From: Cruorifilaria tuberocauda
Lineage: Eukaryota > Nematoda > Chromadorea > Rhabditida > Onchocercidae
Length of the DNA: 64,000 nt
Assembly: GCA_013365365.1 (NCBI GenBank)
Contig: JABVXU010000001.1
Coordinates: 124,001 to 188,000, forward strand
Direction: 5' to 3'
The translations under genes and the position numbers were made by a program. Of this stretch, positions 25,701 to 39,000 are shown one piece after another. The notes below the pieces were generated by a model. That model was not told the DNA's origin, did not search any database, and saw nothing but the letters and a program-made list of their open reading frames with translations. Position 1 is the stretch's first letter. Every line of letters starts with the position of its first letter.

Positions 25701-28171
25701 AACCCGTAGCGGTTCTGAGAGCTGATCAGACATTCGTGCAGAGTAACGCATCAGCAATGATAATTCACCTTTCAGCTGAAACGGAATTAAAAAAATACGT
25801 TAATAAAAACACAAAAAAACTACTGCATCATTCATCTCAGTATACTCGAACAAAATAGTGTGGAAATATTGAAAATAGTTCTGTCGCTGGAACTAGCTGT
25901 AATTCAACACAAAATCATTTATTTTGCACAACAGTTATAAACAACATTACTATAACAAGAGAGTAGAAATGTTAGAGAAGAAAAATTCACAGTAGAAAAG
26001 TTATCTAGTGAGATGATGTGTCACGAATGAATATGATGAAAGAGATTAGCGATGCGTGCCACAAAGATTAGTCGAATTTGATCATTACCTGACGGGTTAA
26101 TTCAAACGAACTCTTTTTCATATGACTTTGGTAACTTCTAGGATTATTGCAAACGTTAAATGCGCTCTGAAATAACTAACGTCAAAAATCATTCCTTAAA
26201 AGATATTAATTAATATCAATCGAACCACTACTAAAACATCTCTATTAAAATTTTAATAGAAAATTATAGCAATTCAAAATTACGATATGGAAGATCGTGA
26301 TGCGAACTATATTGAAGAAGTTCAGCCATGATATTTTATGCATTATTCATCCAAAAACTGTTGATTGGAAACTAAACAAACTCTTTGATGAGAAAAAATT
26401 TTAGATAAACCATAAAATCTGAGCCAACTGTTGGGAGATGTGAGGCAAAATGTTGGGACATAGTTCTTGACGTGCTGCTATTTTCCACTGATAAGCTTGA
26501 TGCATCCGATTTTTCCATACTGACTGGAAATTTTGGATTTACAAACTAAAAATATCTTTGAAATGAGAGCATTAAAAATAGCGTTACCTTCGTTTGCTAA
26601 TGACGCTTGACTTTCAGTAGATGATTGCATTGTTGGAAAATTTGGATTACCTTTTACAATCTTGTTGGTCAATACTTCTATGGCATATGGCACCTGAAAT
26701 AAATAAATTCTATACCTTTTCATTTTCGATTCATCATACATATATATGAAGAATAATGTTCTCACCAAGGTACTCATTCACTCTACATCAGACTTCTGCA
26801 CAAGAAAAGACAAATTCAGGTTCGAAAAGCCAATACCTAATCAAACTTATTTGGATTATAATAAAAAGTTTTATCCAATAATTCTGATCCTTACTTGAAA
26901 TTTAGCTTCCATGCTTGGCAGCAAACGTGGCTGCTGTGATGTTCTGAATGCAGAACTACTCGATGCTATTTCAACTGCAGGCATTACTGAGTGTTCACTT
27001 GGATTACGAGAATGAAGAGAAGGAAAGGGAATCGAAATTAAGCCACGTGAACTTGATGACGAATTGAACGTATTCTGTTTGCTTCTCGTCGAACTTGGTG
27101 GTGATGATGAATAACCTTAAAAGCATGATTTTGCTAAATTAATTTTCAAACCTTAAAATAAGTGGTCTAAAATGACGAATGAATGAGTTTTCAAAAATTA
27201 TTTCGTTTTAGTTAAGTTTCATGCTACCAAAATATACCTTCATTTAAGGGTAACGCAGGCGGAGGTAAATAGGCATTAAACAGTACATCGCCACAAGCAC
27301 ATTCGTCTAATTCTTCACATAAAGTTAACCGCTTCACTAAAGGTCCCAAACCGTAATATTGTGCTTCATGTTTTAAATTCGCCAAACTCACTCCGCTATA
27401 AAATACAAAGAATAATGTAAAGAAGTGAGGACACATCGGTACAAAAAAGAGGATTTCAAGAACGAAACCATTAGAGGGGTCCACCTTAAATCAATTTGCT
27501 TTGTCCTTAGATAATTCAAAATTATTCGAAACATTCCTGGATCTCGATCAATAAAAACCTGAAATTACTAAGTGCAAAATATTTGCAACTGCATTTCGGA
27601 AAAATACCACATGTATGACTAGTACAAGTGAAAAGAATGGTAAGGAACACAGAAAAGAAAAATCTTGTCCAAAATATCGGTATTAAATTAATTCTAACGA
27701 TCGTTAAATCAAGAAATCAAAAGTACAACAAAGAAGATCATTACATTCAAATTACGCTAAGAATTCATCCCCAACAGCAAAGAAATTTACCGCATTTGTT
27801 TCATCGTGTATAGTAGGAATTCGTCCACTTAACAAACTGAAACAACAATGTATATAGAAAATCTGCGTAGATATGTTGCAAATTCCTGCTCTTTATGAAT
27901 TATGGATCTGTCACCATTAACAGCCAACTGCTATTTACCGTCTGTCATCTGTTAAAATCAATTCACTTCAAGCCATTCGGCTTATTAGATTTTATCTTGC
28001 ATGAAGAACTATCAAAGAATCTCTTTAGTGTTTTTTAATTTCATATCAACTCAAAAGCTTTCATAAAAACAACAACCTTGTGAAGAACGTATCCGGTATC
28101 CATGTCAATGTTTGTCGTGAAGTTGCGAACCTCTGTCCGCCAACATTCAAATGAATAATTTGCTCTGCCAT
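22731..28171 (-). CDS. KCTD3: KCTD3/SHKBP1-type BTB plus WD-repeat protein
   Basis: Eighteen exons, all phases matching, 2403 bases, 800 aa: 28171-28077, 27836-27791, 27558-27485, 27395-27238, 27115-26895, 26693-26588, 26523-26411, 26166-26089, 25775-25636, 25406-25228, 25063-24941, 24758-24561, 24483-24313, 24159-24007, 23895-23799, 23557-23428, 23350-23168 and 22868-22731. The N-terminal BTB/T1 domain shows [15 protein letters not shown] and FIDRDP, then [17 protein letters not shown] Ser-rich linker (exons 5-8) is much longer than in vertebrates. The propeller part shows [52 protein letters not shown] and [12 protein letters not shown]. In vertebrates KCTD3 supports HCN channel surface expression and SHKBP1 affects EGFR signalling. 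One worm gene could represent both, so the symbol is approximate. A 3' splice site at 28187-28186 sits 14 bases before the ATG. Confidence 0.92.
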
Positions 28172-28897
28172 TAAAAATTTCGTCACTGTGCTCAACGATA
28201 AGGAAGGGACATTAAATTATGTCTTTTTATTTCTTGTTATTTTACCATTGTCATAAAATGCTAACTTCCCATGCAAACAAGCTACGAAAATACAACCTGT
28301 TTCCGTTCCTGATTGACAGTGAGACCAAACTTTTTCTACTTCAAAATAAATTATCAAAACAGCTACGGACTGTTCTTCAAAAAAAAATAACGAAAAGCTT
28401 CTCACTTTCTTTTATTGATGAAATAAACACACATCCTATATATAATCAGTACAGAAACGCAGCATAAACACACTTTGCAATAACAGCATTTATTATTAGC
28501 ATATTATTAATAACTTCCAATTTATAAAGACTATTTTTTCCTATAAATATCCTACTCATTACTATAAGTATTATTATAAGTACAAGAGATTTTCAATGGC
28601 ATGAAGTACAGCACAAATCAAAATTGGGAAATGACATCTGTTAAAGTGCAACACGAAATTACACGGATAAAATGGTCAACTGAGGAACTTTGGTGTTTAG
28701 TAAAATCAGATATTCCGAAAAATTTGGATGAAAATTTCAAATTGAATTTGTCCCATTAAATTTTAATGAGACAATAAACTCATTTTATGTTTTAACAATC
28801 TAGATCAGGGAAAAAATCGACAAAATAATTGTAAACGACTGAATATTATCAAAAACAGAAGAAAATTTGAATTCATGCACAAATATTTTTTTAACAT
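28172..28897. other. Gap between macro-domain and KCTD3/SHKBP1 genes
   Basis: A 0.7 kb gap between co-directional genes. An open frame ending in a possible donor (28405-28217, minus) could be a 5' untranslated exon, but its product is not part of the BTB family. The CACAG acceptor at the 3' edge of the gap is a good trans-splice site. Confidence 0.45.
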
Positions 28898-29862
28898 TCA
28901 AGTCAATCTTTCTTTTAGACATTTCTCATACAAATCGTAGTCCTTGTCCAAAAATGTGACGAAAATTATCCTATCAATCTAAAAATTAATCAGTATGGCT
29001 CTGCATTTTTGTTAAGCTTGAGAATGGTACTTTTTATAAATTTAAAAATGAAAAAGTTTATGAGAATTCAAAGAATTAAAAAATCTTACCCTGTCTTTAT
29101 TATTCTGCAACCAGCCTAAAATCGAAGTGACAACAACATCACATGCATCGTCATTTGGGTAACCATATACACCTGTCGAAATACATGGGAATGCCTAAAA
29201 TTCTTGACTTTGAATGTTAGATACGAAAATTTAGAAAGAGAAAAAAACTTTTTTTAGAAACTTCAAATTTTAAACTATTTTTCGATTCACTGAGAATTGA
29301 ATTACTTACAATAGTCCTCAAATTATTCGCGACGGCAATATTGAGGGATTCAATATAGCAAGACCTCAACAGACTGCGTTGCTCTTCGGAAACTTTAGAA
29401 TGAACTTGAGGACCCACCGTATGTATTACATCTGAAAACAAAGCCTAACATGTAATGAATGATTTATGGGAAAACAAGAGAAATCCACTCTGAAAACATA
29501 CGTTTGATATGCTCTATATCATAAGCTCCTGTTATTTTTGCTTCTCCAACTTTGCAACCATTCAGTTTTTTACATTCATTATATAAACGTCGGCCTGCAG
29601 CACGGTGAATGGCTCCATCAACACCACCGCCTTAAACAAAGTGAAATGAATAAAATAACTTTCAAATGGAGTTAATTTGAGTAGTTATGCAAAAAAATAA
29701 CATACCACCCAAAAGTGAGCTGTTGGCAGCATTAACGATAGCATCAATTTCCAATTTAGTGATGTCGCCTTTGTCAATGGCAATAAGCTTAGCAAGTGGA
29801 TTGCTTGATTTTGTCATTTCGGCAACTGTTACTGCCTCACTCCATTTTCTCACCTTTGCCAT
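28898..29862 (-). CDS. Macro-domain ADP-ribosyl hydrolase (MACROD1/2 type)
   Basis: Five exons: 29862-29706, 29630-29502, 29431-29310, 29194-29090 and 28978-28898. They total 594 bases and encode 197 aa. The fold is recognisable from [20 protein letters not shown] (residues 32-51), the glycine-rich loop [14 protein letters not shown] right after it, [29 protein letters not shown] and a [16 protein letters not shown] ending. In MACROD proteins the Asn of VNAAN and the Gly-rich and STGVYGYP loops bind ADP-ribose, and the enzyme removes mono-ADP-ribose from acidic residues and hydrolyses O-acetyl-ADP-ribose. The protein is little longer than the bare domain, so no large targeting extension is present. 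It is the most upstream of three minus-strand genes. Confidence 0.93.
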
Positions 29863-32126
29863 TCTTCCTATACCATTACTACTTTATTACCGAAGATTAC
29901 TCATTCATTTTATACTCTATGTCGAAAAACATCCAAAGATTAAAATTCCACAAAATGCCTGAGGATGGTTAATGATATCTCGATTCAGCCACGCAAGGCA
30001 TAAACAAAGCATAATCCCCACTTTTAGATCATGTTTTTATATTAAAGATCACCGCTTAGATAAGCTTAAAATATGAATTCTCTGGTTAGTTTTACACTAT
30101 CATTTATCTAGAACTAGAATATCGAGATTAGAAAATGCAAGATGGAAACCAACCTAGAACTGAAAAAGTACCAAACATTCTTACCAATATATTTTGCATC
30201 CTTACATAAGAATCAACCTAAAATATAGGAGAAGCCTACCTTTATACCACATCACAAAATATAAATTGCAGCAAAAGTACCTCAGAAAACCCACTTGAAA
30301 AGCGTTTTATTTCATACGGCCGCGTCATATTTTTACGATTTGTTTCTCAATTACGTGGGGTCACTGCATAAATGTGCGCAGTTTATTGCATTCGCTGTGA
30401 TATCTTAATCCGAAGGACGTGGACGTATTTACTTCGCCATAGTTACTTGATTATAAATAACTTGTTTTTTATTTTAAGGCAGCAAAGTCATACCGTTGTT
30501 GAAGGAACTGGTGAAAGTGAAGTATTATATCTGAGCTTTGCTGAATAATTAATTCTTAAGTTAAAGAAAGGATAGATAATTTGAAAGCTGAAGTAACAAA
30601 GATATCAGTTATGTAGAAGAGATATGTAAGATCGTCTTGAAGAATATTGCAAAAAATTTCAGTAAATAATGATCATTGCTATCATACAATAAATAACGTG
30701 AAAAGAAATATGACTGGCTTCGTTCGAACTCTTACCTTTGCTATGTATTTTTTTATTCTTGACAATCATAATATTCTCATCTTTCATCATCACGGGAAGT
30801 CGGATTTAAATCTGAAAGCTATCTTTAAAATTTTTATTTGAACTTACAGACAAATTCGATTTGTGAATAAGATTATGTAAATTATGTTAAATGAAACATT
30901 GTGAAAAACAAAATAAGTAAATTATGAATAACAATAAAAATTGGTTAAAATAGTCTGCAACAGTCAAAAAATGTTATTTTTTCGTCCAGCACTTTGTCAA
31001 TCATTCCATATTATTCCGTCGAGGTGACAGCTTTTCGTGTAATCTTTTCCAAATTATGCAGTGGGATTGCTTAAGATCATTCTGATCCTACAGGAGTATA
31101 TTCTGAACATGCTTACGGTTTTTATTCTGTTACTTCTCTGCTTCTCCTTTCTCAACTGTAGATTTTAAACTGAATTTATGAAAAATTTTAGAGAATATTG
31201 TGAACATTAAAGAAGTTCATATTTTTCGAAACAAAGCAGACATTTTCAGACCGAATTCATCGAGTTTAAAAATAAATCACTTAACGATTGATACATTTTT
31301 GAACATTCTTTCGAAAAACGATATTTTCAATCGTAAAAACATATAATTAAAAAAATATATATTTCTGAAAATACGTATTGAAAATACATATTGTTCTGTT
31401 TCTTTTGCTTCGGCTATTTATCAGTGCATGAAGGCCTGCATATTGTACTACCTCACCTCAATCCGTACATTGTTTAACTTTGTACAACCTTCAAGCACTT
31501 CAAGGGTTATGCTGGTTTTAATTCGGTACCATATATTTGAATAAATGATTTCGAGTGAATCAGGTTATTTTGCTTCTCAAATACAAATGCAAATAAATTT
31601 TGCTTTCAGGTAGTTGATCGTGGACTTATTGAATTTCCTGTATACCTTGTAAAGTTAATTTTTGAAAATTCGATTCCTCTTATATTTTGATTAAGATCAA
31701 ATTATATGAAAATCTTCCATGTCTATCACATGATTTCATTTTATTATTAACGAAAAATAAACAAAGACTGTTTAATAGCTAAGAGAATCATTTAATGAAG
31801 GCTCAGAATCAAGCAACCCTTCACTGAATAATTCAAATCGTGCAATCCGAAATATTTCCTACTCTTTTTGTTGACAATATTTTTGAAACACTTCCGAACA
31901 TTTAACCGTAGTATTGAAATCTCCATAAAATCGGGAGATACTTATTTCATTCTCAAAGTGAAAAATTTTTAATGTTTTATCGAGGTAGAAGAAGGAATAG
32001 TCCAAAAAATTGCTGTATTTACTATCTATTTTAGTTTTAGTAATTCATTTGAGTAAAAGAAAATTAAAACAAATGAATTAATTTCTTATAATCTGTTTAA
32101 AAACGGTCGTTTAAGCAAAACTAAAC
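29863..32126. other. Divergent intergenic region, no gene seen
   Basis: About 2.3 kb between the macro-domain gene (-) and the membrane-anchored orphan gene (+), so it should contain both promoters. It is AT-rich with no convincing exon. CTACCTCA, the complement of the let-7 seed, occurs near 31448 without a surrounding precursor hairpin. Confidence 0.5.
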
Positions 32127-35100
32127 ATGATAAACAATAGAACGATAAAATTCACTATCGGAGCATGCATCACTGCTTTTGCCAGCTTAATTCTATTGTA
32201 TTATTTTCGTAAGAAAAAGGTACTTCATTTCCAGAACTATTTTCGCTTACTTATTTAAATTTACTACAAAATAGTTAATATGTCGAAAATTTCTTATTAA
32301 TTATTGTGGAAGAATAACTTGGTCAATGTCAACGTGAAGATTTCAGCAGAGCCAAAATTTCAAATCAGATTTTTTCGACTCTATGTTATCTAATAAAAGT
32401 TGATTACTTGTTTAATTCAGATGAACTTTAGAAGTAAAGAAAAAAATTCGAAACAAATTCGAACAAGTTGGACGACACCGTTATCAATTATATACGCTGA
32501 AAATTTTTAGAAATCCTTCAAATCTTTGCTTCTTCTTCCACCTGCAAAATATAGATTCGAAATTACAATTACAGGAAAGAAGCCATAAAGAGTTAAATTC
32601 GGAGAAACAAGCAAAATCAGTAGAACGGTCATTGCCAAAAAAGAGAGGACGAGTTCAAATAGCTCAACGTATGGCATCATCAAAACTTGACTCACATACG
32701 TAAGTAACAATTTCATCAGTTGACAGTGCTTTTTCTATAATGTGCTGTAGTAATAAGAATTTTTGATATTTAGCGAGCAAGTTGATGAGAAAACTACTAA
32801 CAAGTCCTTTTAATCATTATAACGAAGTTTATAACTGAAATATCTATCATCGGGATCAAAAGTAAAAGAGAATTTCAAACCACAGTGTAGGATGAAAATT
32901 CTAAAATCATTCTTAAATTTTTTTTTTCATTCAGGAAGAAATCCATTGATTCAACAGGAATGAAATATACCAATTCTGGTGAAGCCTTTAGCGATAGTTC
33001 TACTGAATTGGTTCGTTTAATATCAAAAGAAAACAAATTGTTCCAATTTTTTAGAATTTATTTGGGGGACGATGGTAAATAATGAATGTAACGAAACTCT
33101 CATGCCCTCATCCTCTATCGAATTCAACATTAGATTTTGTTCATGTTATTTTTCCCCTAATCCTAATTATCATATTCAGTTTATTTATTTTCCTGTCAAG
33201 TTTCTAATGATTATTTCAATATTTTAATGAAGATTTAACAAACAATCTCAACAATATGCAGTTCTTTTTAAATGTATTAACTTATATACTTATCCATTCA
33301 TGAAGAGTCAATATAAAAATAGGAATATCCGTAAGCATGAAACGGAAAAAATGATCAGTAGGTTAAATTATTAAATAAGCGAAATAAGAGAAGGGGATAA
33401 AGTGGGTGAAAAATCAATGTAATTGATTTTAAGAATCCTTGTATTTTAGAATTTAGTTGCATGTATTTGAGTTTCATCAAGATCATCAATATTTAAATGA
33501 TTTTTTAAATGCTTATCATCCTGCAGCTGAATTTCAATTTCTAACTTCCTATTTAATCGTATTTTTTAGGATATATCCAATATATCAAAAAAGATCAAAG
33601 ATTATTCTCCATCGTTGGTTTTTTAATGTTTCTTAAACACCATCAGTTGTATTCCAATAACAGATCAGTGAAATTTATATACCTAATTTTTATTCAGATT
33701 AATTAATGCTCATTAATATTTAGCGATTACGTGGAAACATTGGAAGGCAGCACCTCACTATCTTCTACAACGGTAATTTTTGTTTCAAAATTCTTATTTA
33801 CATTTAGTAAATGGGTTCTAAATACATAAGATATTGAAATAATTTCTATGATAATCTTATCATCTTTAAATTATTGAATTAATACAAGGAAAGAGCAAGG
33901 GTCAGTATCCGAGCGAAAATTTCTACCTTCAATTATTTCGATGCATAGGGAATTAGAAGTATTATGAGTTATCGTATGTAAGCTACTGTCAGCAGTGGGT
34001 TGATTGAAATGGAGGATACACGCATGGGATAATATGATAAACTCTTAAGAGTATTCATTGTACGATCTCGCTCTGGAAGCTCATGTTTTGAGAGATAAAG
34101 TTTTTTAAGACTTTGAGATGTTTGAAATTATAGGAAAATGACCAAAATGTCCATTTGAAATTTTTTTTTAATTTTTAGCCAAAAGTATTGCTGTCATCAG
34201 AAAAGTCAGAAGGATTACGAGATAAAAAGATAGAGGTATAACTCATTTTATATGTTTTGCAAATATGGCACCTGATGGTGCCTAATTTTTCCCATAGTTC
34301 CTCGGTATTTTTAATATAAATATAATACTTCCAATAGATCTGTCTGAACATTTCCTGAAAGTTTCTTTCGCCCTTCATCTTCCTCAGTTATTAACCACTT
34401 TTTTGAAGGAGATTCACCAGTACTTTCGAATTTTCGAATCTTAATATACTGTCAAGTATAATTTATCTATAAATATTAACATAGCATGCAAAAAAGATAA
34501 TTATCAGTGAAGTTATCTGTACCTGAAAGATCTAACAACGTTTTTCTGTATTATTTGTATTTAATCGTCTGATTTTTGCATTCTGCATTTTTTATGCTTT
34601 TGATTTCAATTTAAAGAATTAAAATGAATAAAAAAGAAGAGCGGCAAAAGGATCATTCGATTAACGATTCCTTCACCATTACAGCGCAAATTAGAAGAAT
34701 CTGTTGATATTAGAAAATCACCTACCGTTGAAGAGATTCCTTCACCTACAGAAGTGATTCCGGTGAGTCATTACCTCATAGAGTAGTGGGATTAATGAGT
34801 ACTACCATTCTTTACTTTAGTTAAATGGTAGAGATGCTGTACACTTTCTTTTATAGCGACTTTGATCAGCATTGATATTGCTTCTAATAATCAAATTTAT
34901 TTGACTCTGATATGTGAACTTTTGCTAAGGTAAAAGCTATCTATTAATTCTACACATGACGCACTAAATAATTAGATTGATTCGTATTGTTACTGCGGAC
35001 AAGATGTGACAAATTCTCCGAGTGCAACAGGAGAATTAAACGAAAATTGCAAAGTAGAATTGTTGCCGACGATAGTGAAACCGGTTTCATTTGATCCTTA

Positions 35101-35587
35101 TTCACCGGAAGATCTTACGCAAGTAGAAGGTAAATTTGTGATTCAGAATAAGCAGCATCGAAAAATTTCCAATCTACTACTATCCATTTTCTTGTCTGAA
35201 CTCCCATTTTTTTACTTATCACATTTAAGCCGTCAGATAAACATTGTGAAACGAAGAAATATAAATATAGCATTAACTATCACACTCTACTAAAAATTTT
35301 GTTTGATGTACTGTGGTACGTGAATCGTGATAAATTAAATTAAAACAGTTATAATGAGAAAAGTGATTGAAATTCATTCTATTTACTGTATTCGTAATTT
35401 AAATATTGCAGGTGCAAGCGATGAAATGAGTAAAAACTCGATGCAAATAAATGTAAAACTAAATAATCATCGTATAATCGTACCTTTCCTTCCTATTCTG
35501 CACGCCATTACTTATGCATCCAAGCACGGTCAACTTCTGCAAGAACTTTTGCAAAATTATGAATATTTTGAATCACAATTCAGCTGA
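32127..35587 (+). CDS. Small-exon gene for a membrane-anchored orphan protein
   Basis: Nine exons: 32127-32219, 32575-32699, 32935-33010, 33570-33613, 33724-33772, 34179-34235, 34685-34762, 34976-35129 and 35412-35587. They total 852 bases and encode 283 aa. All nine phases agree; the 44-base exon at 33570 was found because it repairs the phase between its neighbours. The protein starts with a signal anchor (FTIGACITAFASLILLYYF, residues 9-27) followed by KKK, a layout common for proteins anchored by the N-terminus in the ER or outer mitochondrial membrane. A long charged Ser/Glu/Lys-rich middle, a CYCGQD motif and a more ordered C-terminus (IIVPFLPILHAITYASKHG) follow. I do not recognise the family. 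Confidence 0.65.
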
Positions 35588-36016
35588 AATGTAGCTGAAC
35601 TAAGGAGATTTGTGAAGAATTAATTTTCTCATATTTACACACTTCAGTAATTCTTATGAGGAGATTCTTGAAAAATTGATTTTCAAAAGTAGATACTTCC
35701 TTTCTAGACGCGTATAAGCATAAGCTTGATAAAAACATTAGTTCCCTAGAGGCTTTAACGTCTTTCTTTTCTGAATTGCCTTTCAGAGATCGACAATCAA
35801 CAATCATCAGAATCAGAATAGATTTTAAATTAAATAATTATCGCTAGATCTTCATATCTAATCATTTCGGTTACATAAAAATGATATTACAATTTTCGTT
35901 ATTAATTTTTTTTGGTTTCTAATTTTCCTACCGTTTATTCACATGAAAAATATTTGAGTTTAACGAATTTGAACTCTCCTAAATGGAAAAGGCGATGCGA
36001 TGCTAATTACGTGGCG
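35588..36016. other. Convergent 3' region, no gene seen
   Basis: Lies between the stop of the membrane-anchored orphan gene (+) and the last exon of gene H (-). AT-rich, with no exon signals. Confidence 0.5.
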
Positions 36017-39000
36017 TCAGTATTCCGGCTGTTCATCCCCATCGCTTTCACTGCATCGAAATTCGAAAAATGAAATATTAATAATAAAATAGCGTAATCT
36101 GTGTGAATGTAAAAGTTCACATTAAAGATAGCACACCAAGTTCAAAATTAACTTTGTCGCTTATTTATGTACCTGTTAGTAAGATGACAAATAAAAACGA
36201 GAGAGATTAACTTAATTAGATAGTAATGGAATCAATACTTCGCCATTACATACAATCAAGAAGAACTGAGTAGAAGAAATGGAAATGGAAAGTTCCACTA
36301 CTTGTTATTCTTCTATTTCTAATGCTCCTTATTTTACTCTTTTATTTTTGAGTGGAATTACCAGCGTAGTAAACAGCACTGCTAAGATCTTTTTCACTCT
36401 GATTTTGTTACTTGTTCTCTGCGCTTCTCTATTCACGTACTTGCGTTTCTGTTTTATTTTTTTCTATCAGTTTGGCAGCTATTACAAAAAATATTGAATT
36501 AATAGGATCCAATCTGATGAAATCTCTTTCGGTTTGAATAAAATTTCTATTTGCATCTCCTCATTTAAAGGAGGAGAAAGTTTAGCAACTACAAGTTTGA
36601 ATTTTTTTAAACTTTTACTTATGAAGTAAAAGATAACTGAATTATAAAAGCTAATTGCTGATATATTATTCTTTCATATGTAGTAGCAAAATACGATCGA
36701 ATCGTTATGCATATGTTGCCAGGTGACGACATCCAAAACCTTTCAGATTGCGTTCTAACTGAGTAGTATATGTGTTATGTTGAAGCAACAGCAAAATTAA
36801 CTTAAACACTTCTTAAATTTCAACAAAAAGCAGATGTTTAAGATTTTCAAAAAAATTTGCCAATTTGTTTATTTCTTTTAATTTGACGTTATTGATAGTT
36901 ATATTTACATAATTACTAGGCACTCTCAATATATATAATGTTTGAAACTTTATCGGATGAATTAGTAATTCGTTTAATTTTTCACATCTAACTACTGGAG
37001 ATTAGTAGTAATCAATCGTAATTAAATTTTGAGCTACCCATTAGTTCTTTGTTTCTCGATGTTTATAATAACTTGAATGTAAGAAAGATTCATTCTATAT
37101 AATTATATATAATTCATTCTATAGTTATTTTATTATTATCATAATCTTTCAGTCTAAAAGAGATAAAAATAAAAATGCTTATAGGATTTGTATTTTCTGG
37201 AACATCTGTACGTCACATTTCCAATATTGTCATATAGGGGAAGAGAAATTGGGATTTTTGAATGATTTAACAGTTAATAAGAAAGAGATTCGAGCAACTG
37301 CATTTGAATAGTTAAGTAATAATTCCCATCAATTCCTAAATTTTTGAAAGATCGATATGGCGATGTTCGTATGTGAAAAGATATCGACAGAGTAAATTGA
37401 ATTTGGATACAAATATTGTTTTGTATATGTTGACTTCTGCTAACTATTGATGACCAAAAAGATATTTTTAATAAAAGCGAAGTGATTTGATACCATAATA
37501 TTCAATGTATAAAACGTAGATCTTGAATTGAAATATTTATTGGAAATGTGATATTAGGAGAATTAGACTTTGATTCTATTCGAAAGAAATTTTGATTTAT
37601 CATGAAAAAACGAATTTGAAATTTTATTTTTCGTTATCTTAATTTGTTCAATTAAAATTATTTATTCAAGCTAGTTTATATTCCGACAATCTTTATTCAA
37701 AGATCTAATTTCTTCTTAAAACTTCATTTCCGACGCTTTGTGTAAAATATTGCCTTAATGAATTACTAAGGTTAGAGCTCTGCTATTAAAGTCCGTCTTT
37801 TTCACCTGTCTATTGCTATTTCTCTTTAGATGATTTTTTTTTATATTTTCACTAATGAATGAACGAAATGAAAATGGAAATGCTTGGAATTCAACGAACC
37901 GTGTAGTTATAAGCTTTAACATGAACAGTAAATCGGGATGAAGTGATTCAAACGAATATTAACCTGAACATTTTTTGTTCGCTCAGCTTTGATCGTCTAA
38001 TTCCAGTTTTACTTATGACTGAAAGAGACTGATTTAAAGGGATGTGTTCAATGAAAAAATAAAATTCCCATCAAAATATTAATGATAATTCGTCTGAAGA
38101 AACTTTTTTTTTGTTTCATTAAACTAAAATTATTTACTTTGCTTGTCCTTTTTTCCACTTTATGCTCTAGAAGGTTCTGATAATTGTTGCACATAAAAAT
38201 TAAATTGACATTAATGCTAACTGCGTTAATGCTATGATTTTAAAATTGAAATCATTCAGCTGTATTTCCAAATTAACTGCCTTTTGATTTACTTTTTTTG
38301 AATTCAGTGTCGTATTCTTCTTTGGAATTTAGAATATCCAAGAAAATTTTGTAATAACATTTTCATTTCATTTTCCAACTTTGATAATGTTAACATCCGA
38401 TATCTATCTTATATATGTGAAATCATAAGAAAATTTTTTAATAATGGCTAAAGGTTGATTCAATCTCAGATCAGTAGAGTTAAGTCTTTCACTCAATGTT
38501 CGAAGAAACAATGAAGTGGAAAATATTTTTTATTAGGAAAATAAGAATCTCCGAAATTCACCCTCTGCATGAAAACATTCCATGACCATGAATTTAGAAA
38601 AATTAATTCTTTGTTTTCCAAGAACAAACTAATTAAGCACTCAATTAACGAACAAATTTTCAGATAATTATAAATGCAAAAATTTTTTATTATTTCATTT
38701 TTAATTCAAGGTCAATTTTTATGTTTTAGTCTTAAAAATCTTTCAAATTTTTCAATAGGACCGAACCACCCATACATTTGATTGCAATAAGATTGTAAAG
38801 TAAATTTTGTAATGGCAGCTAAGACAATTTATGATTCTCATTGAAATCAGTAATTTGTTCATGCCTTTTTAATATTTTTCAAAAAATTTTAGTCTAAACT
38901 ATATTGAAATTAAATTACTGCAGATTGAACTCACGGAAGTTTTCATCCCGGCGGAATTTATATCTTTCAGCTAAAAACAAAAAAAATTTTCTTAAATAAT

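Noticed and set aside
28217..28405. Minus-strand frame upstream of the KCTD3/SHKBP1 start as an N-terminal extension
   Set aside because: It can be spliced in frame, but the BTB family starts close to the ATG at 28171, the frame has no family similarity and a trans-splice acceptor lies between.
31440..31460. Complement of the let-7 seed (CTACCTCA), reading TGAGGTAGTACAATATGC on the minus strand, suggesting a let-7 family microRNA
   Set aside because: Neither flank supplies a partner arm that pairs over about 20 bases; only a 5-6 base stem is possible, so no precursor hairpin is supported.
36279..36497. 72-codon hydrophobic plus-strand frame resembling a membrane protein
   Set aside because: T-rich sequence gives Phe/Leu-rich translations by chance; there are no splice signals and it sits in a gene H intron.
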